DNA from: Cylindrobasidium torrendii FP15055 ss-10
Taxonomy: Eukaryota > Basidiomycota > Agaricomycetes > Agaricales > Physalacriaceae
DNA: 64,000 nt
NCBI GenBank assembly: GCA_000934385.1
Contig: KN880538.1
Location: 16,710-80,709 of the forward strand
Direction: 5' to 3'
The position numbers and the translations under genes were made by a program. Below, in pieces: positions 43,158 through 56,547 of the stretch (positions within the stretch are counted from its first letter, which is position 1; each line of letters begins with the position of its first letter). The notes under the pieces were generated by a model. It had not been told where the DNA came from. It saw nothing but the letters and a program-made list of their open reading frames with translations, and did not search any database.

Positions 43158-45171
43158 ATGGCCCCGACTGTGCTGATAGAGAGTACGCTGACACCGACGG
43201 AACACCATCAGGCGGCGTTCCTCCTTGGACCATGGGTGCGTAGCTTTGCTGAGCTGCACTGCATCTATCGTTGGATTGACGAACAGTTTGCCAGCTCATT
43301 GGAAGTTTTTTGGATGTATTCCTCCAAGGTGTCCTCTGCTGTCAGGTGCGCGGAGTTGTCACGGTCAAACGCCGAGTGCGGCATGTGTATGGGCTGCTAT
43401 CTAACGCGTTCATTTGATAGTTCCAACACTACTGGGACTGGTATCAAGACGATAAAGTGTGGTTGAAGATGAGCGTGGTTGGGCTCATGCTTCTCACGAC
43501 GTTGAAAACGATACAATGCTTGTGCGTGATTTGTCCACGTTCCCATTTTTCCCGTTCCCCCACTCCCCACCGTTGCCCGGGGGCTTTGCCTCTAGACCTG
43601 CACTGCTGTAGTACTTTTCGGAAGTCCTCGAACAGTATGGGCAAATGCCTGCAGCTCCTCATATCACACCGTCCCAGTTATCGCACCACATCGTCTCATC
43701 TTCTAGTACGAACTAGTTGCACATGCTGACACAGCTCCTTATAGCGCACTCATCTGGATTCAGAGCATCGAGTTCGCCAATGACCTCCAAGGGGCACTTC
43801 TTCTCGGCTATAACGTGTGGTGGCAGGCATACAATTCACTCTTCGTATGTCCCTCTTTCGATCTTTCTTTTCTAAACCCTTTCGGCGATTTCCTCGACGC
43901 CGCGTTGTACCTACATTTTCCCCTTTGCACAAGTGCTATCTCTCGCTTTGTTTTCCACGACCTGCCTCTATTTTTTTACGTTCAGCTTCTTCCCTCGCCG
44001 CTTTTTCTTCGGGGCGTGGTCCTGCTCACATGGGGCTCAATGTCCCGCCATTCCAATCCTAACCCACACCTACACTCTTCTCTCTTTCTTGAATGCTTCT
44101 GTCTTTCATCATTTCTGACCCACCACAGGTTTCTATCATCGGGCTCTACGTCCAGGTTTACTTTTCCTACCGCCTCCTTGTCATCTGCAAATCATGGTAC
44201 ATCGTCGGATTTAACGCATTCCTTTTTGCATTCGGTTTTGTTTCACAAGTGATGGCCGTGTGTATACTTTTCTCTCGCTGTAGATATACATTGACAGAAG
44301 GTTTCCAGTGCATTTACATCCCCACGGGCGATATCCCTAATACTTCGCTCTGGTGTACGCACGAATCTTCTCCTGGGCATACCTTCACGAACTGATGTGG
44401 ATTTGTAGTTGCATGTCATTGGGCCGGCATTCTCGCAGGCGATCTCATGCTCACCCTCCTTACCATCTTCTTCCTCATTCGGTCCAGGCGAAACGTCCAA
44501 TCCCAGTGCGTCCCTGTTCGTGTTCCTCTCGATTATGTTTTTTCTCATGTCCATACGAACAGAGGGGTCAGCTTGATTACCTCCCTCGTCCGGCTCACAT
44601 TCCAGAGCGCCGCACCCGCTGCCGTCTGCGCGCTCTTCAATCTCGTTTTCTCACAGGTCTACACGGGCAACGACGCGCTCATTTCTGTCGCATTCAATAT
44701 GATGCTCCCTAAGCTCTATGGCATATCCATGATGTGGACGCTCAATGCGAGGAGGGAGATTAGGGCTGTGAGCAATGGGACGAGCAGGTTCGTTGGTGGA
44801 CTGGGGGATAGCTCAGGCGCCGACCTGGGGGGTACGTTGAACAGCAGTGCGGGGAGGAGAAGCAAAAAGGTTATGCCGGTATGTGATGAAGCCTCCGAGG
44901 ACCGTCGAGGACAAAATCTGATAAGCTTACAGCAGAGCCATGAGTTGGGCGACTTTTCTAGTCACGGTGCGATAGAGGTGTCGACGATTCAGGAGACTGT
45001 GAAGCACTATGATGTTCGTCTGATTCGTGCTGTTTTTTTCTTTAGCTGGAGCTAATTTGCGCATAGCTTGATGATGAGATAAGCTCATACCATCTCGAAC
45101 ACAAGGACTCAGATGATGTCGTGTACGGGGACAGGAAGGTCCAACCTTTGCGAGTTCGCCCGTCGCAGTGA
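43158..45171 (+). CDS. DUF6534 multi-pass membrane protein, copy 1
   Basis: Ten exons (43158-43235, 43295-43345, 43421-43521, 43745-43844, 44129-44257, 44309-44354, 44409-44505, 44563-44878, 44933-45013, 45067-45171) give 367 aa. About seven hydrophobic segments run from the N-terminus (FLLGPW, LIGSFLDVFLQGVLCC) to the C-terminal DUF6534 region LVRLTFQSAAPAAVCALFNL..MMWTLNARREIR. The family is specific to mushroom-forming fungi and often called integral membrane protein; its biochemical role is unknown, and a receptor-like topology is only an inference. The cytosolic tail is Ser/Gly-rich, then conserved (VSTIQETVKHYD). Exon 2 was placed by comparison with the paralog at 54581. Introns 3 and 4 are long (223 and 284 bp). 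Confidence 0.85.
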
Positions 45172-46044
45172 TTCCGTGTGTATGGACTATCCATATGGAT
45201 ACACGCGTCGGGTCGCTTTATCTATCAGGGGACTTGTAAAGTACTCCTTCGTTTGTGGTGTAGTCTATATGTATGTATACCAGAGATATTCATTGTACGA
45301 GTAGTGGCGGAGTGAACTGTTAGATTTGAAGATGCCAAGGTGCCAGATACATATGTCCTCGAGCAGGCGATCTCCGGCAATGGCTCAGTCCAAGAAGTGC
45401 TACTGCAATTTACTCAGCTCAATCAGGTCATTCCTTCCGAATTCAATCGCTATATCACAACACAAACATGGCTGAGGGCTCGGCTAGTACGAGGCACAGC
45501 ATAGTTCATCGGGATTCGGAATCGGGTCTGCATTTGGGTACATTTCCTGATGCATCCCATACCTAGGATGGGCAAAAATCAACTTTGAAATATACATATA
45601 GACTTTCACTGTGAAGATAGAACATCTACTGTTACTTAATGAAGTAATACCGGACGTGGTATATGCCTTATGTAAAATATTCATGCTTCCTTATAGGGCA
45701 GTACGACGCTCATTGATCTTTGATGGAATTCCAAGTGGTCGGGGTACACTTGCCGAACTGCGCCTGGTCGCGCTCGCTCGGTGCAGGCGGTGCAGGCAGT
45801 GTATGCAGTGCATGGTCGTCATCGTGCAAAAAGATCTCTTATAGGCTGTTGGATTTCTCTTGGAGTTGGGAAGATTTCAAAGGGCTTCGACCGACGCCTT
45901 TTAAAGTTGAAATTCGAATTTGGACCCAGCCGCCGATCCGAGTTGATCTAGTAGCACAGCCACCACTTTAACGCTTCTTCTTCCCATCATCTTTGTTTCT
46001 TCACCGTCCGCCGACGAACTTGGAGCCAACCTGCGGCTTGGTTG
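45172..46044. other. Intergenic region upstream of CCH1
   Basis: 873 bp holding the DUF6534 3' end and the CCH1 promoter; no ORF with coding character and no repeat noted. Confidence 0.4.
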
Positions 46045-49000
46045 ATGAACATTTCGCGCTCGTCTTCCACGTCAGCAGTCGATCTTTCTGTCACCACGGC
46101 TGGACGCTCTGCACCGCAGTCACCATCGCTGGACCCACCACAAGAGGCGCGCCGGCGCAGCTGGAGCAAGGTGGACGACGGGCAGGACCCGCTGTCGATC
46201 GAATTACGCGACGCACCCGCTCGGTACACGGTCACAGACGATCCCTTCGACTCCGATGACACAGACCCGTACGCATATTCCAGTACGAACGGCCGTTACG
46301 CGACAATGCAGGCCGGACCATCCACGGCAACGCTCATCCGGCAGAGAGATAGTACGGCTAGTGATGCGGATGATGTTCATTTAACCGCAGGACGTGATGG
46401 GGATCCAGAGGCAACCGTAACGCCAAGACGGAGAACTTTGCGGTATAGCGCGTCGCCTTCTCCCCTCAGACGCACTGGGACCGCTATCAAGTCTGTTTCC
46501 CAAGGCTTCCGACGGATGTCCCTCAGAGTGGTCAATTTAGCGAACAGCGGACTGGAGCGCTTGGATGGCGACGACGGTGTGCTCGAGCAGAAGGAGGAGG
46601 ACCTGCCGGACTTGAGGAAGGAGATCCCTATACGCGGCAGGACGTTGTGCTGTCTAGGCCCAGATAGTATAATCCGCTTGGCTCTCTACAGGGCACTGGT
46701 CTATCCGTGCGTATGCAGTCCAAGCGTGTCGATTGCTGCTCATCACCCTCTAGACTGACCGAAATCGCTATCCTGCTCTGTATTATCCTGAACGCCGTTG
46801 TCCTTACCATTCAAGCCGCGCCGTCGTTGCATTACGAAGGAGACAGACCCCCGCGAGTACGTGGATTCTTCCATGAATGGGAAGACTATGTCCTCTTTGG
46901 CATCTTTATATTCTACACGTGCGTGTCCGTCCCCGCTGCCCCGCATCTTCTCAAAGCGCACCTAGTCTGGAAGCCATTGCTCGAATATGCGTTTCTGGAT
47001 TCCTATTCGACCCAGAAGTCCCAGCGTCCTCCATCTTCCACATGTTCTCCATGAAGGCCGACCACACCACCGCGGTAGACACCACAGCCGCCGACCCCGG
47101 ATTATCGCGCCAATATAGCCTTTCCAGACTGAACCGCAACATGATGCGCCCTTTCATCTTGCGCGGCCAGACATTGTCCTCGGACGAGCCAAAGAATACG
47201 GTCCAGCAAGTCAAAGAAAAGGCCATGCACGCTGTCCAACTCTCCCAGTCATACTCACAAGACTCGAAGCCACCCACATTCATTGCCCAGCTCAATCCGT
47301 TCTCGTCCAGGAAGTCCGACTACATGGCCCTACCCTTCCAGCTCAGCGTACGACATGCCACAGCGAAGACCGCGCGCAACATCCCATACCTGCGCCATAG
47401 TTGGAGCCGTATAGACCTCCTCGCCATCGTCGGCTTTTGGACATCCTTCATTCTCGCGACACTAGGTGTCGAGCATGGTTCCCATCATATCGGTATCTTC
47501 CGTGCATTCAGTGTGTTGCGCACCGCAAGGCTGCTCACTGTCACCACCGGTACAACAGTGAGTGCAAGCTTCATGTGCGCAGTCGGGGTGCTCATGAGTA
47601 CCAGACGATTATGCATTCCTTGAAGACAGCATTACCGCTCCTCACCAGCGTGGCATATTTCGTGCTCTTTGCCATGATCCTGTTCTCGTGCGTCCATGAG
47701 GCTTGTGTATATTCTTTTGTTGACACTGGACGCAGGATCATTGGCATCCAGTCCTTCCAAGGTTCCCTCCGTCGGACATGCTTCCTCACAGGAACCCAAG
47801 GGGTTGACGAAATTCAGCTGAGCTCACAGTTCTGTGGAGGGTACATCAATCCAGAGAATATGACCATCATGAGCTATATCGACAGCAACGGGGATCATGG
47901 GCCGACCGCGAAGGGATACATCTGCCCATTGGGCTTGGAATGCCGGGTGCGTCTTGGCCCATCCGGTATCCTTCCCAACCTTCGCTGATAGGCTTGAGTA
48001 GGTCACAGAAAATCCTGAGGACAATGTGCAGAGCTTCGACACCATCTACTACGCGGCACTACAGGTGGTCGTTGTTGCATCCGCGAACGGTGTACGTTAT
48101 TTCGCGTCAAGCTCTTTTCTCGCTGACCAGTTGGATAGTGGACACCTCTCATGTACAGCATGATCGATTCAGAGTACTTTGTATCCGCGCTATTTTTCAT
48201 TATCTGTATCATTATCCTCAACTTCTGGCTCATCAACTTGTTTGTTGCTGTCATCACCAATACGTTCAGTGCTATCCGTAAAGAGACAAGCAAGAGTGCT
48301 TTCGGTGCTGGAGAGTAAGTGCATGTTGCCTATATGTGTACGGTTTTGCTAATGTCTTCCGCTTTAGGACGGCAAAGATTGTCGACGACCAAGAGGAGTG
48401 GCAAAACCATTCCGATCCCAGACACAGGAACAGACAGAATCTGGCGAAGACTATCTACGACTACACTGAATGGTGCTGGGTGCTCCTCGCTCTGGTTTCC
48501 CTCACCCTCCAGGCTACACGGACGGTCGAGGTCAGCGATACCCACGAAATGATCATGTACTTTGGAGAGTTGGCCATCACCATTGCGTTCGACGCGGAGA
48601 TCGTGCTCAGGATCATCGCGTCGCTTCCAGATTGGAGGAATTTCTTTTGGCGGGGAAGGAACAACCTTGATCTTTTTCTCGTTATTGGGACAAGCATCAT
48701 CCAGATTCCGGTCATCAAGAATTCTGCGGTGTACCCATGGATGACCGTCCTGCAGCTCATGAGGTTCTATCGTGTCATTCTTGTCGTACCTAGGATGAAG
48801 CCTTTGCTCGTGCGTCCTTTCTCCTGTATTGTGAAACTCATGACTGACATTGGCGTCCTGTAGCTCACTGTCTTCGGCAACGTCTATGGTCTAACCAACA
48901 TGACGCTATTCCTCATCACCATCAACTATGTTGCCGCGCTCTTTGCTGTCCAGCTCCTCCGCGGAGACTTTGCTGAAGGCAAGGAAGTTGATTTCGCTCA

Positions 49001-52000
49001 CCTGTACAACGCATTTTTGTGTGTGTATCAGGTCTTCTCGAGTGAGAACTGGACGGACGTGTTGTATGGAGCATCCGGAGCTGGCACGATAGTTGGGCAG
49101 ACCGTCGTCGTGGTGCTGTTTGTCTCGTTGTGGATGTTGTTCGCCAACTGTGAGTCGTCATTGCCTGCGCTACGACTTATCTTATGTGTCCTTCAGTCAT
49201 CGTCATGCAGATGTTCATTGCCGTGATCAACGAGAATTTCGATGTCGCAGAGGAGTCGAAGAAGGGGAAGCAAGTCTCCAACTATTACGCGACAACTCAT
49301 GATGTAGGCCAAATTGGTGCGGCGGCGTGGATGCGGAAGCTCAACCCGTATCGCTGGGTTCGTGCGGACCCAGTGAAGGTGAAGGTGGAGAACCTGCCAT
49401 CGGATTTGATTCTCCCAATGCAGAAGTCGTTCGTTCAAGACTATAGCGCACCACAGACTCCGCTTCCCACTAGAGTGAGTGCATCTGGCACTGCAGCAGA
49501 GGGGAACTTGACGGTGCTCTAGCCAGGTGATGCCAGGACGCACAAGGGGCGACATTACGCGAACAAGTCGCTGAAGGCGCTGCATGGGATTTTCGCAGGG
49601 ACACCACAATCTCAGGACGTCCCGCTTGCCACGATCAAGACGTATACGAAGGACGAACATGATGCGGACGATGAAGAGACCGAGCGCCATCTGTACGCCT
49701 TTCCTGCTTCATGTAGTCCCCACTGACATCCCGCAGGGAACTCCTTGCCTCCCTTCACAACGAGGCAGTGGCCCCAGAAGTCTACCAGAACGAGAATGCA
49801 TATGAACGCCGAGCACAGAAGGCTGATTTCATTCGTGATCACCCGACGTACGACAAGACGTTTTGGATATTTTCGCAGAAAAACATTTTGCGGAAGGCGG
49901 CTCAGAAGCTGGTTATGCCTGCAAACGGGGAGCGCATCTTTGGGACACCACAGTCGCCAGTCGCGCATACCATCTTCCAGCTGCTTGTCTTCCTGACTGT
50001 TATCGCTGGACTCATTGTCGAGATCATCGCGAGTCCGCTCTACCGAAGGGAATACTGGGCAAACAATGGCGACGTTCAATGGGCGTGGTTCGATATTGCG
50101 GAGATCGCGTTTGGCTTCACGCTCTTGCTGGAGTTCCTCATCAAGATATGTGCGGACGGTTTTCTCTTTACGCCCAATGCGTATGCCAGGAGTATATGGA
50201 ACCTCATCGACCTTGGGATTCTCGCTGGCCTCCTGGTGAACGTGGTGACAGGTCTGATAGTTATCGGCGGCGTGAGCAGGCTCACAAGGAGTCTCAAGGC
50301 GTTGCGGGTTTTGCGATTCGTCACTTTGTTTGACGCGACTAGGAAGAGCTTCCAGAGCCTCATCATCTCCGGTGCCGCGCGTATCATGGACGCCGCTGTC
50401 CTCGCCATGTTGTACATGATTCCCTATGCCGTCTGGGGTCTAAACATTTTCGTCGGAAAGCTCAATAGGTGCAATGATGACAGCGTTGCGGGGCAGGCTG
50501 AGTGTGTTGGAGAGTACACCACGAACGTCCTGGACGACAATAACTTTGGATTCATCGCGCCGAGGGTCTGGGATAATCCTGCGCCGAGCACCAAGTTTTC
50601 GTTCGACACGTTCAAGGCGTCACTGCTCATCCTTTTCGAGATTGTGTCCCTGGAGGGCTGGATTGATGCGATGTGGGTGGCGTCGGCCATTACTGGGCCA
50701 AACCTGCAGCCGGAGACGAATGCTTCACAAGTCAATGCGTTATTTTTTCTCATTTACAATCTCCTTGGAGGAGTCATCATCTTAACACTCTTCGTCTCGT
50801 GAGTAGTTGAGTTCTATCGCGTTGGGGGATATGCTAACTGAGGTGCGATATAGTATTATTATTGGGAACTTTCGGTCAAAGACAGGAACCGCACTGTTGA
50901 CTGGACCTCAGCGGGAGTGGATTGACCTGAAGAAACTCATCACGCGTCAGCGTCCATCAAAGCGGCCTCAGACCCGACCGACCTGGGCGGTGAGGGCGTG
51001 GTGCTACGACCGTGCTGTGCATAAGCATGGTTGGTGGGCGAGGGGGATGCTTTTTTTATATGTATTGCATGTTATCGCGCTGATGTTAGTGCCCTCTTTC
51101 TCTTCCGCCTCTGTGGTTCTGATGCGAAACACAGGACGCAGACGTATACGAATCAAGCTGTAGCGGATACGCTTCGAAGTACGGACTTTCTTCGGGCTGG
51201 CTATTTCTCTCGTCGGGCTCACAGATTTTAGACGATTTCTTCCTTGTTCTGACGGTTATCTACCTCATCGACGTCTGCGTGCGGTTCTTTGGAATGGGGT
51301 GGCGCAGCTTCCGGTCCAATGGCTGGAATCTGTTCGACATTGTGTCCTCTGTAGGCACTCTAGCCACGACGCTAATCGTGCGATTCCAGGATAGTGGATT
51401 TGCCGTGCAGCAACTGCAGAAACTGTTCCTTGTTTCTATATCCTTCAAGCTTGTTCAGAGAACCAACAGCTTGAATAAGCTTTTTAAGACGGTCATGTAC
51501 GTACTTCTGTGTCCATTTCCTATGTGCGTACTGATGCTTTTGTGTAGGGCAAGCTTGGTGGCGATCCTTAACCTGTTGGTTCTCTGGATTATCTTCTTCA
51601 TGTTCTTCGCTATCCTCTACGTCGAGGTCTTCGGCTTGACGAAGTGGGGTAGCGGTGAGAACTGGAACATGAACTATAGCTCAGTAGCAAATGCTCTTGT
51701 CATGCTGTCGTTCATGAGCACTGGGTACGCTCTTGCGCCGGTTGAGAGTACACTATGCTTATGGTTTTCAGCGAGGGCTGGAACCAGTACATGCATGATT
51801 AGTATGTTGTCAGTTTGTATCACTCACGGCGTCGGCTGACATGGTTCAACAGCGCGGTCGAGTACCCACGATGTACCAATACCTCGGCGAATCATGCGGA
51901 CTCTGACTGTGGTAGTGTCGCTTGGGCATTTACACTGTTCATTGCATGGAATGTTATGAGCATGGTGCGTGTTTCTTCGATTTACCGCTTGTTTTATTCA

Positions 52001-53166
52001 AGCCCTTTTTCAGTACATTTTCTTGAACTTGTTCACTGGTGTGGTCGTCGAGAATTTCTCCTATGTATTCCAAACCTCTGGTGGTGCCAAGTCCATCACT
52101 CGCGAGGAGATGCGGTCCTTCAAGAAAGTGTGGGCAGAGTTTGCGAATCCGAAGACGGGGTATCTCGAGCGCAATCGCTTTGCGGCGTTTTTCTCTGTAA
52201 CGTCCATTCTTTGAGCGTGAGGGCATCGCTGACCATAACGCAGAGGCTAAGCGGTGTCTTCGAAGTTCGGATATACCCACCAGAGTACAGGGTCCAGAAT
52301 GTCCTTGCCGCGACGAGGACAGACGAGTGGTCGAAGGAGGACTGTGGGGTTGATATAGCGAAGCTATCAAAAGTCCTCGACCAGGTCGACTACGCTGCCA
52401 TCCAGAAACGCAAAGCCCTGTACAGTCGGGTTTACCATGAGGCGAGCGTGACCCACAACGGGTTAGGTATCTCCTTCACCGGGATGCTCACACTTTTGGC
52501 CCATCATAAGCTGATTGTCGACCATGAAGCCCTTGTGTATGTCAAGCCTTTATTGAAGCGCGTAGGTGCTGATGTGCGTTAGGTTGCATGACCTTGTTGC
52601 ACGTACACACACGAACAAGCTCGTGACTGATCTCGTCAACCTGGACCGTGTGCGCTCGCTCCTCCGTTCGATATCATACCGCCGACGATTCCTCAAACAC
52701 CTGGAGTCCAAACGCCGGATGGAGCGTGCGATGACCGTCAATTCATATTCGCCGGACATGGACATTCCATCTATCGTGGTGGACCAGATGCCGACGACGC
52801 CACCTCCGTCAACACGAGACATCGCTTCATTATCTATGGACGGTGGGTCATTACCAGGCAGTCCGTCACCGAGCCAGCAGAGGTTTTATCACCATTCGCC
52901 TGACGTCTCGCTGGCATCTGGGATGGGGTTGCAGAGGAGTAGCAGGAGGATTAGTGACATTAGTATGTTGGGGACGAGCGATTTTGGTGCAGGGAGGAAT
53001 TCAACATCCTCTATGTTGTCGACGGAGGATGACGAGTTCTTTTCAACGCCGTCGACTCATAACTCGATGTGGGGAGGTTTGTTGTTTCTTGGTCGCGTAG
53101 CTGCACGTACTGACAAAAGATGCAGATCTGTTGTCGGAGGCGGTCAGAGAGGAAGAGAATCGATGA
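46045..53166 (+). CDS. CCH1: Voltage-gated calcium channel alpha-1 subunit
   Basis: Twenty-two exons from 46045-46706 to 53126-53166, every junction in phase, give 2028 aa. This is the pore subunit of the fungal high-affinity Ca2+ influx system, acting with Mid1 at the plasma membrane. Four six-helix domains are visible. Pore loops end in ASANGW (I), SSENW (II), SLEGW (III) and STGEGW (IV), so the filter reads N/E/E/E. S4 helices: [13 protein letters not shown] (I), [14 protein letters not shown] (II), [18 protein letters not shown] (III), and a poorly charged one in IV. After domain IV comes an EF-hand-like stretch ([17 protein letters not shown]) and VRIYPPEY. The N- and C-termini are long, Ser-rich and disordered. 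The exon holding the domain IV filter (51772-51801) is only 30 nt. The least certain splice is 51179-51231. Confidence 0.93.
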
Positions 53167-54580
53167 CACCCGTTGCGTGTATGCCCAAGGGGTCTGCTCC
53201 TCCCTCTACGCTACTCATTTTTCGCCGCCATCCTGTCCATTGTTCGTGTTGCTTAGTCTTATTACGTGCTGTTATTATCGAATCATCGCTCTCAAGGACG
53301 AGACTGACTTGGACCTTCTATGCAGGCCTCTTTTTAAATTATACCATTCTTTGCGTATATATACTCTATAGATCTAGAAATTGTATAGTACACACTGGGG
53401 ACAGTGTTTTGTACATGGTCTTCTCAACGAAGGGGCACTGGGGTCTCTGTGAGTGGCCGATTCTAGATCGACGGAGCTGAAATAAACTATGATACAGCTT
53501 ACGATAGAACGCAGCGCGTATGCGCAATGCGCATCTTGTGAGCCAAGTATATCAAAACTCCTTCTCGGAAATCAGAGTGTTGGCCAGTATTTTCCCCAGT
53601 GTTTCGCCGGAGGTCCACAGTGGCATCCAGACTCCAGAGCTATCGCATTGAAAGCACCAGGACGCGCCGCCAAATCAGAGTTGCGAGCCCATTGGGTACA
53701 TTCTGAGCGGAAGATGGACGCGGCACGCCCTATCTCCAGCGGGAGGAGTGCATGTCCAGGACGCAAATCTAAGTGCCTGAGGGGCAGGATGCGCTTTCGC
53801 CGGTCCAAGATGTGATCGCACCATCCTCCAGTATCGAACTATGCTCACAAACTTGAGCAGCAGAAAATGACACCCTCTAGAAGACCTCGAAGCTTATATG
53901 TATCCGACGAGACCGACGCACGTGGAAACGTGATCGCGTGTGTTAAGGACCCTCGACATGGCTCGCATCAAACCCTACTGCCTGTCATCCGCCTGCCACC
54001 CCCGTCTGACGTGTTTATCCGCTTGGGTCGACCAGTAAGGTACACTGTTGTATCGTCTATTCTCCTGGTTTCTCGAGTTCAGAACTTGGTAAACAGCGGT
54101 ATGCCACCCGCGGCGCGCCCTGTCGAGGTCCCACTCACCTCTGTGTTGGTACCTCAAGAGCCAGGACCCCGTCGCATTGCAATTGATCGAGGCATTTGCT
54201 TTGAAAGTGCGGCGCCTTTCCTGCTGTCAAAGTCCGTTGTTACCAGCAATGAACATATTGCGAGGTGCGTTGCTTCAATAACAACAATGCAAATAGCCCT
54301 GCGCCTGCTACGGCCACACATCATCGGCATTTCACATCTCCAGGCCATCTCCAATCGGTAAGTAGAAAGTAGACATGTGTGTTTAGATCGGCCCACACCT
54401 TGATTGGCTTCGAGACTTTCGAGAACGACGAGGGCACAAGTGCACATATAAGATCAAGTAAGGTCCAGATGGGAAACCGGCTCTTGCTCCCTTCCCTCTG
54501 TCAAATTCTTCTCTTCCCCTTCACGTCGGGGCGGCTGTGTATATATATCGATACCCTCGCCGTATCAACAGGGAATAGCA
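53167..54580. other. Intergenic region between CCH1 and the second DUF6534 gene
   Basis: 1.4 kb. Two ATG-started frames (53489-53815, 108 aa; 53867-54361, 164 aa) lack motifs and splice context and are not called. The right edge holds the DUF6534 promoter with TATA at 54446-54454. Confidence 0.4.
54446..54454 (+). promoter_or_regulatory. TATA box of DUF6534 gene 2
   Basis: ATATAAGAT, 135 bp before the ATG at 54581 and identical to the box of copy 1. Confidence 0.55.
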
Positions 54581-56547
54581 ATGTCGTCGACTTTCTCTAT
54601 AGCAGGAAGTACGCTCAGCGGACTGGAGCGCCATAAGGCGGAGTTTTTGCTGGGGCCATGGGTGTGTCTTAAAGCTAGTCGACTGTAGACGCTCGACTAA
54701 CAATTGTTAGCTAGTGGGATGCTATATGGATGTTTTCTTGCAAGGAGTTCTGTTCTGCCAGGTATGTTTCGCTCAGCTTGCCGTTTCGCATATTCTGAGA
54801 TACATTTCCAGTTCCAACACTACTGGGACTGGTATCGGGACGACAAAGTTTGGTTTAAGATGGGTGTTGCAGGGCTCATGTTGTTGACAACGTTGAAGAC
54901 GATACAATCCTTGTGAGTGGTCTAATCCTTCGCACTTTCTTTCCCATATTCGCTCCCAAACCCATAACCTCGCTCTTCGAAGCCTACCACTATGAGCCAT
55001 GAGATCTCCGTGTGCTCATGGAGGAAGGTGTTGATAGAGTTTAGCTTTTGGTCTTTGTACCGCGGGTTTTCTTGCTCCCAAACAAGTCAGAATCTCCGAT
55101 CCGTCTTCTAGTGTCTAACGCGTGCCCCGAAAACCATGATGCTCATCCTCCTTTCCACATGCAGTGCCCTCATCTGGATTCAAAGCATCGAATTCGTGAA
55201 CGACATCGACGCAGCGATCAATCTGAACTATACTGTATGGTGGCAGACCTACAATTCCCTCTTTGTGCGTGTTATCTCTTTCCACATCTCTATCCGCATC
55301 TATCATACCATACCATTTGGATACTTCCCCTTCTATGCGGGATTTTCATCTCTTCGGTTTTCCTCTCCGTCCGAGAGCCACATGTTCCTACGAGCACGAG
55401 GCAAAGAGGCACGAGGCTTCACGTGACCCCCATTGTTCCGCGGGCCGCTTGCAGTTTCCATCTTTTCCGTCGGCTTGTTCCTCCAAGCATGCGTGCTTAC
55501 ACAATCTTCTTAGGTTGCCATTATTGGTTTATATGTCCAAATGTACTTCTCGTACCGTCTTCTGGTCATTTGCAAGTCCTGGTACATTGTCGGCTTGAAT
55601 GGCTTCTTGTTTGCATTTGGGTTCATTGCGCAAGTCATCGCTGTGAGTTTTCTACTGCCGGGCTGATAATGTTACATGCTGATGCGTCTTTTCCAACAGT
55701 GCATTTACATCCCGACGGGTGACATCCCTAACACCTCGCTCTGGTGTACGTCCTAATACTAGCCATGCGAATATCGTCCTAATTTGATTATAGTCGCGTG
55801 CCATTACTCGGGCGTGCTTGCGGGCGATCTGTTGCTCACTGTCCTTACCATCTTCTTCCTCATCCGTTCGCGGCGAAATGTACAATCTCAGTACGTTGTC
55901 TGCCCTAGGCCTGCATCTTCCGCGCTGGTGCTCACCACCACACAGAGGCGTAAGCTTGATCACCGCGCTTATCCGTCTCACATTCCAGAGCGCCGCCCCC
56001 GCCGCCGTCTGCGCGCTCTTCAACCTCATCTTCTCGCAAGTGTACTCCGGCAACGACGCGCTCATCTCTGCTGGATTCAATCAGATGCTACCGAAGCTTT
56101 ACGCTATTTCCATGATGTGGACCCTCAACGCACGTAGGACGATACGTGCCGTGACTGGAAACACGAGCGGAGGAATGAGCAGTAGCACGGGTCAAGACTA
56201 CAGCAAAGCTCACTCCAAGTTCGGGGGAAGGAGTAGGCGGAATACTGTGCGTAATAGTACTTGCACGACGGTGAAACTGCATACTGATTGTTCTGTAGCA
56301 TCAGAGGGAGAACCACGAGCTGGGAAACTTTCCGAACAGCGTCGGCGCCATCCAGGTGACGACTATCCAGGAGACTGTCAAGCACTTCGACGTAGGTTTC
56401 TGCGTTTCCTATTCTTCGAAGACACCATCTCACCATCACACATAGTTTGACGAAAGCCCTTTCCCTCAAAAGAAGACGACGAGCGATTCGCTTATCTCGG
56501 AAAGCCCAGAGTACAGTCCCATGAGGAAGGGCGACGGACAAGTGTAG
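54581..56547 (+). CDS. DUF6534 multi-pass membrane protein, copy 2
   Basis: Ten exons (54581-54661, 54711-54761, 54812-54912, 55165-55264, 55514-55642, 55700-55745, 55794-55890, 55946-56246, 56299-56391, 56446-56547) give 366 aa. Exons 2 to 7 have exactly the same lengths as in copy 1 (51, 101, 100, 129, 46 and 97 nt), with the same phases. Long blocks are nearly identical (FQHYWDWY, LLVICKSWYIVG, CIYIPTGDIPNTSLWF, LTIFFLIRSRRNVQSQGVSLIT). Divergence is concentrated in the first exon and the cytosolic tail (GGMSSSTGQDYSKAHSKF; ENHELGNFPNSVGA). It has the same topology and unknown role as copy 1. It follows CCH1 on the same strand. Confidence 0.86.

Noticed and set aside
52566..53480. CCH1 C-terminus extended to 53480 by reading through
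   Set aside because: A clean GT..AG intron at 53077-53125 leads to a short last exon with [13 protein letters not shown] and a stop; the read-through tail has no coding character.
53867..54361. 164-aa plus-strand ORF between CCH1 and DUF6534
   Set aside because: No domain, biased towards Arg/Ser/Pro, no introns although neighbours have many; may be chance.
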